Part shown: positions 1 through 7,021 of the stretch, in pieces
Position numbering within the stretch: the stretch's first letter is position 1
Layout of the letters: every line of letters begins with the position of its first letter
DNA from: Myxococcota bacterium
GTDB taxonomy: Bacteria; Myxococcota_A; UBA9160; PR03
NCBI GenBank assembly: GCA_025453505.1
Contig: JALOQG010000281.1
Span: 1-8,552 of the forward strand
Direction: 5' to 3'
DNA: 8,552 bases
Translations under genes and position numbers: made by a program
Notes under the pieces: model-generated
The model's database searches: none
What the model saw: the letters and a program-made list of their open reading frames with translations, nothing else
What the model was told of the DNA's origin: nothing

Positions 1-1523
1 TCGTAGGCGACCCATCCCGCCCGTTCGTAGTGGACCTCGACCCACGCGTGGGCGTCCGCGCGCGAGAGTTCGACGAAGCCGCCGAACTCGTTGGCGCGTC
101 CGCCGGCGAATCCGTTGACGAGACGCGCGGAAACGCCGATCGAGCGCAGCAGTACGACCATCGCGCTCGCGAAGTACTCGCAGTGCGCCTCGGTGCTCTC
201 GAGCAGGAAGCGTTCGATCGGCGAGCGCGGATCGCCCGGGACCTCGCGCGGCGGCGTATCGCTGTAGCGGCCGTTGTGCCGCAACCACGTCTCCACGGCA
301 CGCGCACGATCCGCGTCCGAGGCGCCGGGCGGCGCGATCTGGAGCGCGAGCGCGGCGATCTCGGGCGCGAGCGCGGGCAGCGCGAGGAAACGCTCGCCCC
401 CCGGTGCGGGCGGCACGCTGCGATCGGCCCGCAGCGCCGCCACGTCGGGCGTCGCGACGTGACTCTCGACCGTGTAGTGGACGCGGCTCTCGGTGGACTC
501 GGGCGCATACAGACCACCGTTCGGATCGCGCTCGAGGCGTCCGATCGCGCCGGCGACTTCGATCGGCGAGCCGGCGCCGAAGAGGACGCCGCTCGCAACC
601 GGCTCGCGCAGCACGCGCTGCACGAGATCCGGCGGCGCCTGCGTGCGCGAGACGCGGATGCCGAAGTCCACCGAGCCGGGCAGGAGCTGGCGCGCCGGGG
701 GCGTGATCGACCACTGGCGTCCGTCGAAAGTGTCGAAGGCGAGGCCGCGCCAATAGGCGCGCTCCGGCGGAAGCTGCACGCCCTGCACGGTCTCGACGCG
801 CAGCGCGACGCTGGGATCGCTCCGGATGCGGCCGATGTCGCCGAGCGAGACCCTGTCCGAGAAGCCCGCCGCGGCACCGCCGAGTCCGCTGCCCGAAGCG
901 AGCGACCCGCTCTGCAGGCGCGGCAGCACCAGGAAGATCCCGAAGGCGAGCGCGACACAGGCGGCCGACGCGGTCAGCGTGGTCCGCCACAGACGCGGGG
1001 CGAACGCGCGCTGCGCGACGCCGGTTTCGCCCGCCTGCATCGCCTCCATCCAGAGCGTGTGCTGGATCAGCGTCCACACCGTCGCGATCAGGAAGGCGAG
1101 CAGCAGCGGCGGGAAGAGGAACGAGTCGGTGAGGTTGGCGGCGAGGATGATCTGGAAGAGCGCGAGCGCGACGAGCAGGAAGTCCGAGCGGCGCGGGCGG
1201 GCGTCGAGAAGCTGCAGCGCCTGCGCGAGATGCGTGAAGTGCGCGAGCGCCACGAGAGCGAGCGCGCCGCGCAGCCACAGCCCCGCGGCGAACGCGCTCG
1301 CGAGCAGCAGCCCGGCGTTGAGGATCCACGCGCTGCGCTGCCAGGCGCGCGGCGCGAGCCGCGTGCGCAGCGCCACGACGACCGCCACCGCGTGCACTCC
1401 GAGCGCGATCGACGCCACCTGGCCGGTGAGCGCGAGCGCCGCCGCGCTGAGCAGCACGATCGCGTAGCTCGCGAACGGACGCGGCAGCGCGATCACGGCC
1501 GGCGTATGGGACCGTTCGCTCAC
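1..1523 (-). CDS. TgpA-like DUF3488/transglutaminase-domain membrane protein (3' end outside window)
   Basis: Integral inner-membrane protein with a transglutaminase fold facing the periplasm; family members include Pseudomonas TgpA, and the natural substrate is generally unknown. About 508 codons are visible. The N-terminal DUF3488 part holds several hydrophobic segments (roughly residues 19-52, 66-94, 114-154, 182-200), with the recognisable stretches HFTHLAQALQLLD (95-107) and LALFQIILAANLTDSFLF (120-137). A soluble region follows (VSLGDIGRI, ALRVE). All three catalytic positions of the transglutaminase core are visible: Cys448 (EAHCEYF), His492 (ADAHAWVEV), and a final GA-initial codon at 508 where Asp is expected (WVAYD). 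The last membrane helix and C-terminal DUF4129-type tail would lie beyond the edge. The GTG start at 1523 is chosen because it forms a GTGA overlap with the DUF58 stop, and because the reading then starts just before the first membrane helix. It is the last visible gene of the MoxR-DUF58-TgpA cassette, probably translationally coupled. Confidence 0.9.
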   Translation of the reverse strand, partial: MSERSHTPAVIALPRPFASYAIVLLSAAALALTGQVASIALGVHAVAVVVALRTRLAPRAWQRSAWILNAGLLLASAFAAGLWLRGALALVALAHFTHLAQALQLLDARPRRSDFLLVALALFQIILAANLTDSFLFPPLLLAFLIATVWTLIQHTLWMEAMQAGETGVAQRAFAPRLWRTTLTASAACVALAFGIFLVLPRLQSGSLASGSGLGGAAAGFSDRVSLGDIGRIRSDPSVALRVETVQGVQLPPERAYWRGLAFDTFDGRQWSITPPARQLLPGSVDFGIRVSRTQAPPDLVQRVLREPVASGVLFGAGSPIEVAGAIGRLERDPNGGLYAPESTESRVHYTVESHVATPDVAALRADRSVPPAPGGERFLALPALAPEIAALALQIAPPGASDADRARAVETWLRHNGRYSDTPPREVPGDPRSPIERFLLESTEAHCEYFASAMVVLLRSIGVSARLVNGFAGGRANEFGGFVELSRADAHAWVEVHYERAGWVAY

Positions 1524-2473
1524 GGCGTCGTGTCCGCGTCGCGCTCGGGCTCGACCAGCGCGAGGAATCCGAGCAGACGCGCGCGGTGCACGGCGCCGGT
1601 CCCCGAGCCGAAGCGCTGCGTGTCGGTGCGCAGCGCGACGCGTAGTCCTTCGCGCAAGCCCGACTCCGCCTGCGACGCGGCGCGTTCGACCGCCGTCTCG
1701 AAGTCTTCCGCGGCGCCGCGCGTGCGCAGGATCACCTCCGCTTCGCCGCCTGCGCTGCCCGCTTCCTCCCGCACCAGCAACACGCCGCGGCGCGCGCTCG
1801 CGCGCCAGTGCACGCGGCGCGGGGAGTCGCCGCGCGCGAAGTCGCGCAGGCCGGTCACCTCCGCATTGCGCGCGCCGCGCCCCTCGGCCTCGCGAATCGT
1901 GCGGGGCTCGCCGAGCAGCCGCCGCGGCGCGCGGCGCGCGGCGAGGCGGGGGTAGACGATCGCCGTGGCCTCGCGCGGGATCTCGAGCGACTTGACGAAG
2001 AGCCCGAACGGAAAGCGCGTGGAGACGCGGAAGGCGCGGAAGCGCAGCTCTCCGCGCGCATCCGGCTCGAAGCGATACGAACGCGACTCGGTGCGTCCCG
2101 GCGCGACGAGCATCGCGAAGACCGTCCCGAACGCGCGGTCCTGGCTCGCACGCGGTGCGGAGCCGAGATCCTCGACGACGATCGCGTGCGACCAGGTGCG
2201 CGGCTGCGCGTTGCTGATCTCGAGCACGACGCGCGACGCACGTCCGGCGACCCACTCGAAGGGCAGGCGTCGCTCGACGCGAATGCCGCGCAGCGCCGCC
2301 TCCGAGAGGATCCCCGAGAGGACCAGGAACGCGAGCATGAGCGAGAGGACGAGATAGAGCAGGTTGTTCCCGGTGTTGAGCGCGGCGAAGCCCACCGCGA
2401 ACACGAGTGCGAAGAACACCCAGCCCGCGCGCGTCGGCCGCAGCCGGCGCGGGAGCTGGAGCCGGCGTCGCAT
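1520..2473 (-). CDS. DUF58 domain-containing membrane protein
   Basis: 317-residue DUF58 protein, the usual partner of MoxR ATPases; exact biochemical role unknown. The N-terminus has a basic stretch (MRRRLQLPRRLRP) followed by two closely spaced membrane helices at about 17-36 and 38-56, containing the family-typical NTGNNLLYLVLSLMLAF. A soluble beta-rich portion follows, including TRFPFGLFVKS at 152-162. The DUF58 signature lies at 208-234 (GLRDFARGD, then PRRVHWRASARRG, then VLLVRE). The length is usual for the short single-DUF58 form. The ATG at 2473 is chosen because it opens the reading just before the basic, then hydrophobic, N-terminus and lies 20 nt after the ATPase stop; no strong ribosome binding site is visible. 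The stop overlaps the TgpA-like GTG start by 4 nt. The same frame stays open far upstream, antiparallel within the ATPase gene, but that extension is only a high-GC shadow. Confidence 0.9.
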   Translation of the reverse strand: MRRRLQLPRRLRPTRAGWVFFALVFAVGFAALNTGNNLLYLVLSLMLAFLVLSGILSEAALRGIRVERRLPFEWVAGRASRVVLEISNAQPRTWSHAIVVEDLGSAPRASQDRAFGTVFAMLVAPGRTESRSYRFEPDARGELRFRAFRVSTRFPFGLFVKSLEIPREATAIVYPRLAARRAPRRLLGEPRTIREAEGRGARNAEVTGLRDFARGDSPRRVHWRASARRGVLLVREEAGSAGGEAEVILRTRGAAEDFETAVERAASQAESGLREGLRVALRTDTQRFGSGTGAVHRARLLGFLALVEPERDADTTP

Positions 2474-2493
2474 CCACGCGCGGCGTGCGCCGC

Positions 2494-3498
2494 TCAGAGC
2501 GGAACGGCGGTGGCGTCCAGGATCTCGCGCAGGACCCACTCCGCCTCCTCGGAGGCCGCCGCGCCGGCCTCGCGCGGATCGAGCCACACGCGATGTGCGA
2601 GTACGCCGACGGCCAGATCGCGCACGTCCTCGGGAATGCAGTAGTCGCGGCCGTCGATCAGCGCGCGCGCCTGCGCGATGCGGCGCAGCGCGACGGCGCC
2701 GCGCGGCGACGCGCCGAGCCGCAGTGCGGCGTGCTCGCGGGTCGCACGCACGATCTCGAGCAGGTACGCCACCAGCTGGTCGTCGAACTTCACGCGCTCG
2801 GCGGCGGCGCGCATCGCGAGCAGCTCGTCGCTGGTCAGCACCGGCTCGAGCCGCGGGAGTTCGGTCGCGGCGGGATCGTCGCGCAGCACCGCGGCCTCGT
2901 CGGCCGGCTCGGGATAGCCGATGCGAACGCGCAACAGGAAGCGGTCGAGCTGCGATTCCGGCAGCGGATGCGTCCCGTGGTGGTCGACTGGATTCTGTGT
3001 CGCCACGACGAGGAACGGCTGCGGCAGACGGTGGGCGATGCCGTCGATGCTGACCGACGCCTCCGCCATCGCCTCGAGCAGCGCCGACTGCGTCTTCGGG
3101 CTGGCGCGGTTGATCTCGTCGGCGAGCACGACCTGCGCGAAGAGGGGTCCCGGCTGGAACACGAAGCGGCCGCTCGGCCGGCCTTCGACGATCTCGGGCA
3201 CGGACGCACCGACGAGATCCGAGGGCAGCAGGTCGCTGGTGAACTGGATGCGGCGGAAGGTCGCGTCGAGCGATCGCGCGAGCGCGTGCGCGAGCGTGGT
3301 CTTGCCGACGCCGGGCACGTCCTCGACGAGCAGATGTCCGCCCGCGACCCACGCCTCGACGCTCTGGCGCACGACCTCGGGCTTGCCGCGCAGCGCACGT
3401 TCCACCTGCGCGCGCAGGCGGCCGGCGAGCTCGGCGGCGCGCCGGGCATCGAGGACGGCGAGCGGGGCAGCGGGATCGGGCGGGGCGTGGCGCGACAC
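2494..3498 (-). CDS. MoxR-family AAA+ ATPase
   Basis: 334-residue cytoplasmic AAA+ ATPase of the MoxR group, thought to act as a chaperone assembling or activating membrane or metalloprotein complexes. Visible motifs: Walker A with lead-in LLVEDVPGVGKTTLA (56-70), the MoxR stretch TSDLLPSDLVG (87-97), RFVFQPGPLF (111-120), Walker B VVLADEINRASPKTQSALLE (123-142), sensor 1 FLVVATQNP (162-170), PLPESQLDRFLLR (178-190), and sensor 2 GASPRGAVAL (262-271). The C-terminal lid (about 270-330) carries YCIPEDVRDLAVGVLAHR. Length matches the family. GTG at 3498 is the only usable start: the frame has a stop near 3585 and no other ATG, GTG or TTG between. It is first in the cassette with the DUF58 and TgpA-like genes. 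A 98-nt gap separates it from the damaged aminopeptidase upstream, so a promoter could lie there, though none is recognisable. Confidence 0.95.
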   Translation of the reverse strand: MSRHAPPDPAAPLAVLDARRAAELAGRLRAQVERALRGKPEVVRQSVEAWVAGGHLLVEDVPGVGKTTLAHALARSLDATFRRIQFTSDLLPSDLVGASVPEIVEGRPSGRFVFQPGPLFAQVVLADEINRASPKTQSALLEAMAEASVSIDGIAHRLPQPFLVVATQNPVDHHGTHPLPESQLDRFLLRVRIGYPEPADEAAVLRDDPAATELPRLEPVLTSDELLAMRAAAERVKFDDQLVAYLLEIVRATREHAALRLGASPRGAVALRRIAQARALIDGRDYCIPEDVRDLAVGVLAHRVWLDPREAGAAASEEAEWVLREILDATAVPL

Positions 3499-3596
3499 TC
3501 TGCGCTCTTCGGCGGCAGGACGCGTTTGCTCAAGCGGCAGGCCGCGCGCAGACGACCGGCAGCTCGCGCGCAGCGAAACGCTTCATGCGCGCGGCG
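3499..3596. other. 98-nt intergenic leader upstream of the MoxR gene
   Basis: This is the only non-coding gap of any size in the window, between the stop of the aminopeptidase remnant and the MoxR GTG start, both on the minus strand. On the minus strand it contains two direct copies of CTGCGCGCG (3573-3565 and 3551-3543). Because CGCGCG is self-complementary these could pair as a short stem with a loop of about 14 nt, but no T-tract follows, so it is not a convincing terminator. A TTGAGC hexamer could be read as a -35 box but has no credible -10 partner. An 18-codon ATG frame lies inside and looks like chance. Confidence 0.4.
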
Positions 3597-4647
3597 TCAG
3601 GGAGCAGCGGTCGCAGGGCCCGCGAGAGCCGCGCGCGGATCCTTGGCCTGCGCCGCCTCGCGCGCTTCTGCGACGAAGCGCGCGAGATCGCCGCCCAGCG
3701 CGTCGAGGCGCGCCTGCCAGAGCGGGAGATCCCGCTCATAGGTACCGCGCAGCGCGAGACACGGGTCCGCGAGCGGCGTGCGTTCGGCGACGCGCGCGGG
3801 GTCGGCCGTGGCGAGTGGCAGGGCACGCAGCGCGGCGCGCGCCTCGTCCTCGAGTCGCGCGCGCTCGAGCGGGGTCGCGTCGGCCGCGGGCGTTTCGTAG
3901 AGAGCGGCGATGCGGTCGCGCAGCGCGCCGACGACGCGCCCGACCGCGCGCTCGTCGTCGATGCGGGCCCGCTCCCGCGCGGCCTCGGCGGCGCCGCGCC
4001 GTGCGAAGAAACGCAGGCTCGCCTCCTCGCCGACGAAGGTCGCGACGCCCTCGTTCCAGTCGGCATCGCCCGAGACGAACGCGGTCGCGTGTACGAGTTC
4101 GTGCAGCAGCGTCTCGACGAAGGCGCCGGCAGGTCTCGAGCCCGCGCGCGCGCAGTCGCGCCGCCTCGCGTTCGGCGCGCACCGGATCGAAGAATCCCTT
4201 GTAAGGCATGCGCCCGATCAGCGGGAACCAGAAGCCGGCCGCCTCGATGTGATGCGACTCGGTCGCGACCAGCGCCGTCACGACGCGATCGCCCGGCCAC
4301 GCGGCATAGTCCGTATATTGCCCGTCGACCTGCAGGCCGAGCGCGGCCGCGAAGGCGAGGACGTCGGCGACGAGGACGAGCGAGGTGCGCACCTCGTCGG
4401 GCGTCGCCGGATCGGCGAGGACCTCGTCGATCGGCCGTTCGGCGCGCAGCAGGCGGAGCTGGCCTTCGGCGAGATGCGCGTAGTAGCAGCCGGGTGCGAA
4501 GAGGAGCAGCAGCGCGATGCCCGCGAGTCGACCCTTCGAGTGCGTGCGCGTCGAGATCGATCCCGAGCGCGCCGAGTGGGCGTCGGCCGAGGCCTTCGAG
4601 GCCGGCGCGGCGGGCGTCGAGGAACGCGACGGGGAAGGATGCACCAT
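3597..4647 (-). pseudogene. Lipoprotein aminopeptidase of the PF10023 type, frameshifted with internal deletion
   Basis: The upstream half (about 4560 to 4129) encodes a basic stretch, a hydrophobic signal LAGIALLLLFAPGC with a lipobox-like Cys (codon 4488-4486), then family-typical segments: GQLRLLRAERPIDEVL, ATESHHIEAAGFWFPLIG and RMPYKGFFDPVRAEREAARL, up to GLETC. The downstream half lies one base out of frame (from about 4130, stop at 3597). It encodes ETLLHELVHATAF with the HExxH-type zinc site (4103-4089), then ADWNEGVATFVGEEASLRFF, and a long charged C-terminal region ending AGPATAAP. Relatives have about 25 more residues between the two halves, including a Ser-Thr-Leu-Gly-Trp block, so a deletion of 3n+2 bases would explain both the loss and the frame change. 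The only in-frame ATG is at 4647 (GTG at 4644), giving an implausible 50-residue extension antisense to prmA. Likely a recent pseudogene or an assembly error. Read as an unbroken frame it would end at 3736 with an arginine-rich nonsense tail. Confidence 0.75.
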
Positions 4648-5377
4648 CCTGCTCGCCTACGCGCCCGCGGAGGCCGCGGCGGCGGTGGAAGCGGCGCTGC
4701 GGGCCGTCGCCGGCGAAGGCGCCGTCGCGACGCGCGAACGCGTCACGCCGCGCGATTGGCCGGAGACGTGGAAACAGGGGCTGCGTCCGCTCGTGGTGTC
4801 GCCGCGCCTCGTGGTGCGGCCGGAGTTCGCCGCCTGCGAACTCGCGCCGGGCCAGCGCGAAGTCGTGATCGAGCCGCGCCAGGCCTTCGGTACCGGCGCA
4901 CACGGCTCGACGGCGCTCGCGCTCGCGCTGCTCGACGAACGTCTCGCCGCCGCAGCGGGCGGCCGCGTGCTCGACGTCGGCTGCGGCAGCGGCGTGCTGG
5001 CGATCGCGGCGCTCGCGCTCGGCGCGCGTCGCGCCGTCGCCTGCGACCTCGACCCGATCGCGGCGCGCGAGACGCGCGAGAACGCGATCCGCAACGGGCA
5101 CAGCGTGGCGAGCTTCGCGGGCTCGCTCGATGCGCTCGCGTCCGGACGCTTCGATCTGGTCGTAGCGAACCTGATCTCGAGCGAGCTGCTGCCGATCCTC
5201 GACGCGCTCGTGGATCGCGTCGCGGCGGACGGTGCGATCGTCCTCTCGGGTCTGCTCCTCCCGGAGCGTGCCGGCGTCGAGGCGCGACTCGCTGCGCGCG
5301 GCCTCTCGATCCGAGCCGCGCGCGACGAGCTCGACGCGCGGGGTGACCACTGGCTCGGGCTCATGGCATCGCGCTGA
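4517..5377 (+). CDS. prmA: Ribosomal protein L11 methyltransferase
   Basis: 286-residue SAM-dependent methyltransferase that trimethylates ribosomal protein L11; cytoplasmic. The N-terminal substrate-recognition part is present (RVEIDPERAEWASAEAF at 11-27, AAGVEERDG at 31-39), followed by the linker DWPETWKQGLRPL (80-92), the PrmA signature QAFGTGAHGST (122-132; the usual form is GTGxHxTT), SAM-binding motif I VLDVGCGSGVLAIAALALGA (151-170), the acidic loop CDLDP (176-180), and the FDLVVANLIS motif (212-221) near the catalytic site. The C-terminus DHWLGLMASR matches the family ending. Length is normal (about 290). ATG at 4517 fits the family N-terminus; GTG at 4544 is an alternative. It overlaps the 5' end of the aminopeptidase remnant head-to-head and the SDR gene tail-to-tail (17 nt). 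No gene for L11 is nearby. Confidence 0.93.
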   Translation: MPASRPFECVRVEIDPERAEWASAEAFEAGAAGVEERDGEGCTILLAYAPAEAAAAVEAALRAVAGEGAVATRERVTPRDWPETWKQGLRPLVVSPRLVVRPEFAACELAPGQREVVIEPRQAFGTGAHGSTALALALLDERLAAAAGGRVLDVGCGSGVLAIAALALGARRAVACDLDPIAARETRENAIRNGHSVASFAGSLDALASGRFDLVVANLISSELLPILDALVDRVAADGAIVLSGLLLPERAGVEARLAARGLSIRAARDELDARGDHWLGLMASR

Positions 5378-6260
5378 CGCGCGCGCGCCAATCGTCGAGC
5401 AGCGCGGCGAGCGTCGTCTCGAACGGAATCGTCGGGCTCCAGCCGGTCGCGCGACGCAGCCGCGTGGCGTCGCCGATCGAGGGACGCGCCGGGCGGAAGC
5501 GCGCGGCGTCGACTTCGACCCGCGGCCGGACCGCGCTGCGTTCGATCAGCGTCTCGAGCAGCTCGGCGATCGAGCGTCCGACGCCGCTCGCGACGTTGTA
5601 GGCGCCGGCCGGCGCGCGTGCGCGATCGAGCAGACGCACGTACGCATCGACGACGTCGCGCACGTCGAGGAAGTCGCGCACCGCGGCGAGATTGCCGACG
5701 TGCATCACCGGCTCGCGGCGGGCCGCTTCCATCTCGGCGATCTGGCGGGCGAAGCTGGCCGCCACGTACGGCTCCTGCTGTCCTGCGCCGGTGTGATTGA
5801 ACGACCGCGCGCGCACGACGTCGAGGCCGCGGGCCGCGAACGCCTCGGCGAGCAGATCGGCGGCCGCCTTCGAGCGCGCGTACGGAGAGCCGGGCGCGAG
5901 CGGGGCGGATTCGTCCAGCGGCACGGGCGTGTCCGAGCCGCCGTAGATCTCGCCCGACGAGATCACGAGTACGCGCGCACGCGGCGCACGGCGGACCACG
6001 GCCCGTAGCACGTGGAGCGTGCCGGCGTAGTTGACGCGCGCGACCGTCTCGGCCGCGCCGAAGGATTCCGCCACCGACGCGCGCGCGGCCAGGTGCACGA
6101 CGGCGTCGGGCGCGGCCGCCGCGATCGCCGCATCGACGACGCCGGCGTCGGAGACGTCGACCTCGCGATCGGCGGCGACGACGCTGTGACCGTCCTGCGC
6201 GAGGCGCGGAACCAGCACCGATCCGACGAAGCCGCTCGCGCCCGAAACCCACACGCGCAC
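5361..6260 (-). CDS. NAD(P)-dependent extended SDR, GDP-4-keto-6-deoxy-D-mannose reductase-like
   Basis: 299-residue extended short-chain dehydrogenase acting on a nucleotide sugar. The N-terminal Rossmann site is GASGFVG (7-13), followed by DAVVHLAARASV (52-63), the active-site Ser segment VISSGEIYG (99-107), and the catalytic pair in SPYARSKAAAD (Tyr127, Lys131). The C-terminal substrate part carries FNHTGAGQQEPYVAASFARQ (154-173), VRDFLDVRDVVDAYVRLL (194-211), AYNVASG (220-226) and TGWSPTIPFETTL (272-284). These segments line up from memory with the Rmd reductase of A-band polysaccharide (D-rhamnose) synthesis, but no GDP-mannose 4,6-dehydratase gene is in view, so another GDP- or dTDP-sugar reductase or epimerase is possible. 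GTG at 6260 starts the reading directly before the Rossmann strand. The 3' end overlaps prmA by 17 nt, and a divergent HAD gene starts 29 nt upstream. Confidence 0.88.
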   Translation of the reverse strand: MRVWVSGASGFVGSVLVPRLAQDGHSVVAADREVDVSDAGVVDAAIAAAAPDAVVHLAARASVAESFGAAETVARVNYAGTLHVLRAVVRRAPRARVLVISSGEIYGGSDTPVPLDESAPLAPGSPYARSKAAADLLAEAFAARGLDVVRARSFNHTGAGQQEPYVAASFARQIAEMEAARREPVMHVGNLAAVRDFLDVRDVVDAYVRLLDRARAPAGAYNVASGVGRSIAELLETLIERSAVRPRVEVDAARFRPARPSIGDATRLRRATGWSPTIPFETTLAALLDDWRARVSAMP

Positions 6261-6289
6261 GGGCCCAAGCTGCCAGAGGCTTCGGCGCT
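6261..6289. promoter_or_regulatory. 29-nt divergent gap between the SDR and HAD genes
   Basis: The GTG start of the minus-strand SDR (6260) and the GTG start of the plus-strand HAD gene (6290) leave only 29 nt. An AGAGG at 6275-6279, 10 nt before the HAD GTG, is a plausible ribosome binding site. No comparable site is clear for the SDR. The gap is too short for two separate full promoters, so promoter elements must overlap each other or lie inside the coding 5' ends. That is inference from spacing; no -10/-35 boxes were recognised. Confidence 0.35.
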
Positions 6290-7021
6290 GTGCTACACGC
6301 CGACGTCTTGCAAGGCACCCTCGCAGCCGTTCTCTTCGATCTGGGCGGCGTGCTCGTGCACCTCGACTACGCGACGATCGCGGCCGAGGCGGCGAGTCTC
6401 GGCGTCGCGCTCGATGCGAGCGCGCTCGTGCGCGCCGAAGGGCACGCGCGGCGTGCCATCGACGCGCGCGCCGGTCTGCTCGGCGCGGTGCCCGGCACCG
6501 ATGCGACGCGGGTGCCCGACTACTTCGACGATCTGCTCGCCGGTGCGGACGTCGCAGCCGACGCGCGCGCGGATCTGGTGCCGCGGCTGCGCGACCGGCA
6601 TCGCGAGAGCAATCTCTGGCGGGTCCCGTTCGCCGAGGCGGCCGCGACGATCGCGCGGCTGCGCGCAGCCGGCCTCCGGCTGGGCGTCGTCTCGAACGCG
6701 GACGGGCGCGCCGCGGCGGTGCTCGAAGCGGCCGGACTCGCCGGCGGCTTCGACGCGATCCTCGATTCGCATCTCGAGGGCGTCGAGAAGCCCGACGCCG
6801 AGATCTTCCACCGCGCGCTCGCGCGCGTCGGCGCGCGCGCCGAGCGCACGGTCTTCGTCGGCGACATCCTCTCGATCGACATCGTCGGCGCGCGGGACGC
6901 CGGGCTGCGGCCGATCCTGATCGACCCGGCGTCGGCCTACGCGGACGTCGACGTGGAACGCATCGAGCGCCTGCCCGAGCTCTTCGCGCGCATCGGGCTG
7001 GCCGACGGAGGCTGCGCGTGA
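6290..7021 (+). CDS. HAD-IA family hydrolase (putative phosphatase)
   Basis: 243-residue cytoplasmic haloacid-dehalogenase-like hydrolase; family members remove phosphate from sugars, nucleotides and other small phosphates. Motif I is VLFDLGGVLV (14-23) with nucleophile Asp17; the usual second Asp is Gly19, as in YihX-type members. A helical cap follows (about 24-110), then motif II VVSNADG (133-139, Ser135), motif III Lys167 in GVEKPDAEIF (164-173), and motif IV VFVGDILSIDIVGARDAG (188-205) with Asp192 and Asp197. All core motifs are present and the length is normal. GTG at 6290 has an AGAGG 10 nt upstream; TTG at 6308 would also work. The stop overlaps the GTG of the kinase-deaminase gene (GTGA), so the two are almost certainly co-translated. 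A role in nucleotide salvage or pool cleansing is inferred only from that neighbour. Confidence 0.88.
   Translation: MLHADVLQGTLAAVLFDLGGVLVHLDYATIAAEAASLGVALDASALVRAEGHARRAIDARAGLLGAVPGTDATRVPDYFDDLLAGADVAADARADLVPRLRDRHRESNLWRVPFAEAAATIARLRAAGLRLGVVSNADGRAAAVLEAAGLAGGFDAILDSHLEGVEKPDAEIFHRALARVGARAERTVFVGDILSIDIVGARDAGLRPILIDPASAYADVDVERIERLPELFARIGLADGGCA

Noticed and set aside
30..1955. Long plus-strand open frame of 641 codons
   Set aside because: It lies antisense to the DUF58 and TgpA-like genes, is arginine-, alanine- and glutamate-rich with low complexity, and shows no domain motif; it is a high-GC mirror of the real genes.
3543..3573. Possible terminator or regulatory hairpin from repeated CTGCGCGCG
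   Set aside because: CG-alternating words are common throughout this sequence and no T-tract follows.
3530..3586. 18-codon ATG frame in the gap before the MoxR gene
   Set aside because: There is no ribosome binding site, no recognisable peptide features and only short length; it is probably chance.
2407..3741. Plus-strand open frame of 444 codons opposite the MoxR gene
   Set aside because: The composition is that of an antisense shadow, and the opposite strand carries full AAA+ motifs.
4080..4215. Programmed ribosomal frameshift in the aminopeptidase
   Set aside because: There is no slippery heptamer, and a conserved protein block is missing at the junction, so a deletion explains the data better.
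3530..5350. Minus-strand open frame of 606 codons crossing prmA and the aminopeptidase
   Set aside because: It is in the wrong frame for both recognisable halves of the aminopeptidase and antisense to prmA; the product is an arginine-rich nonsense sequence.
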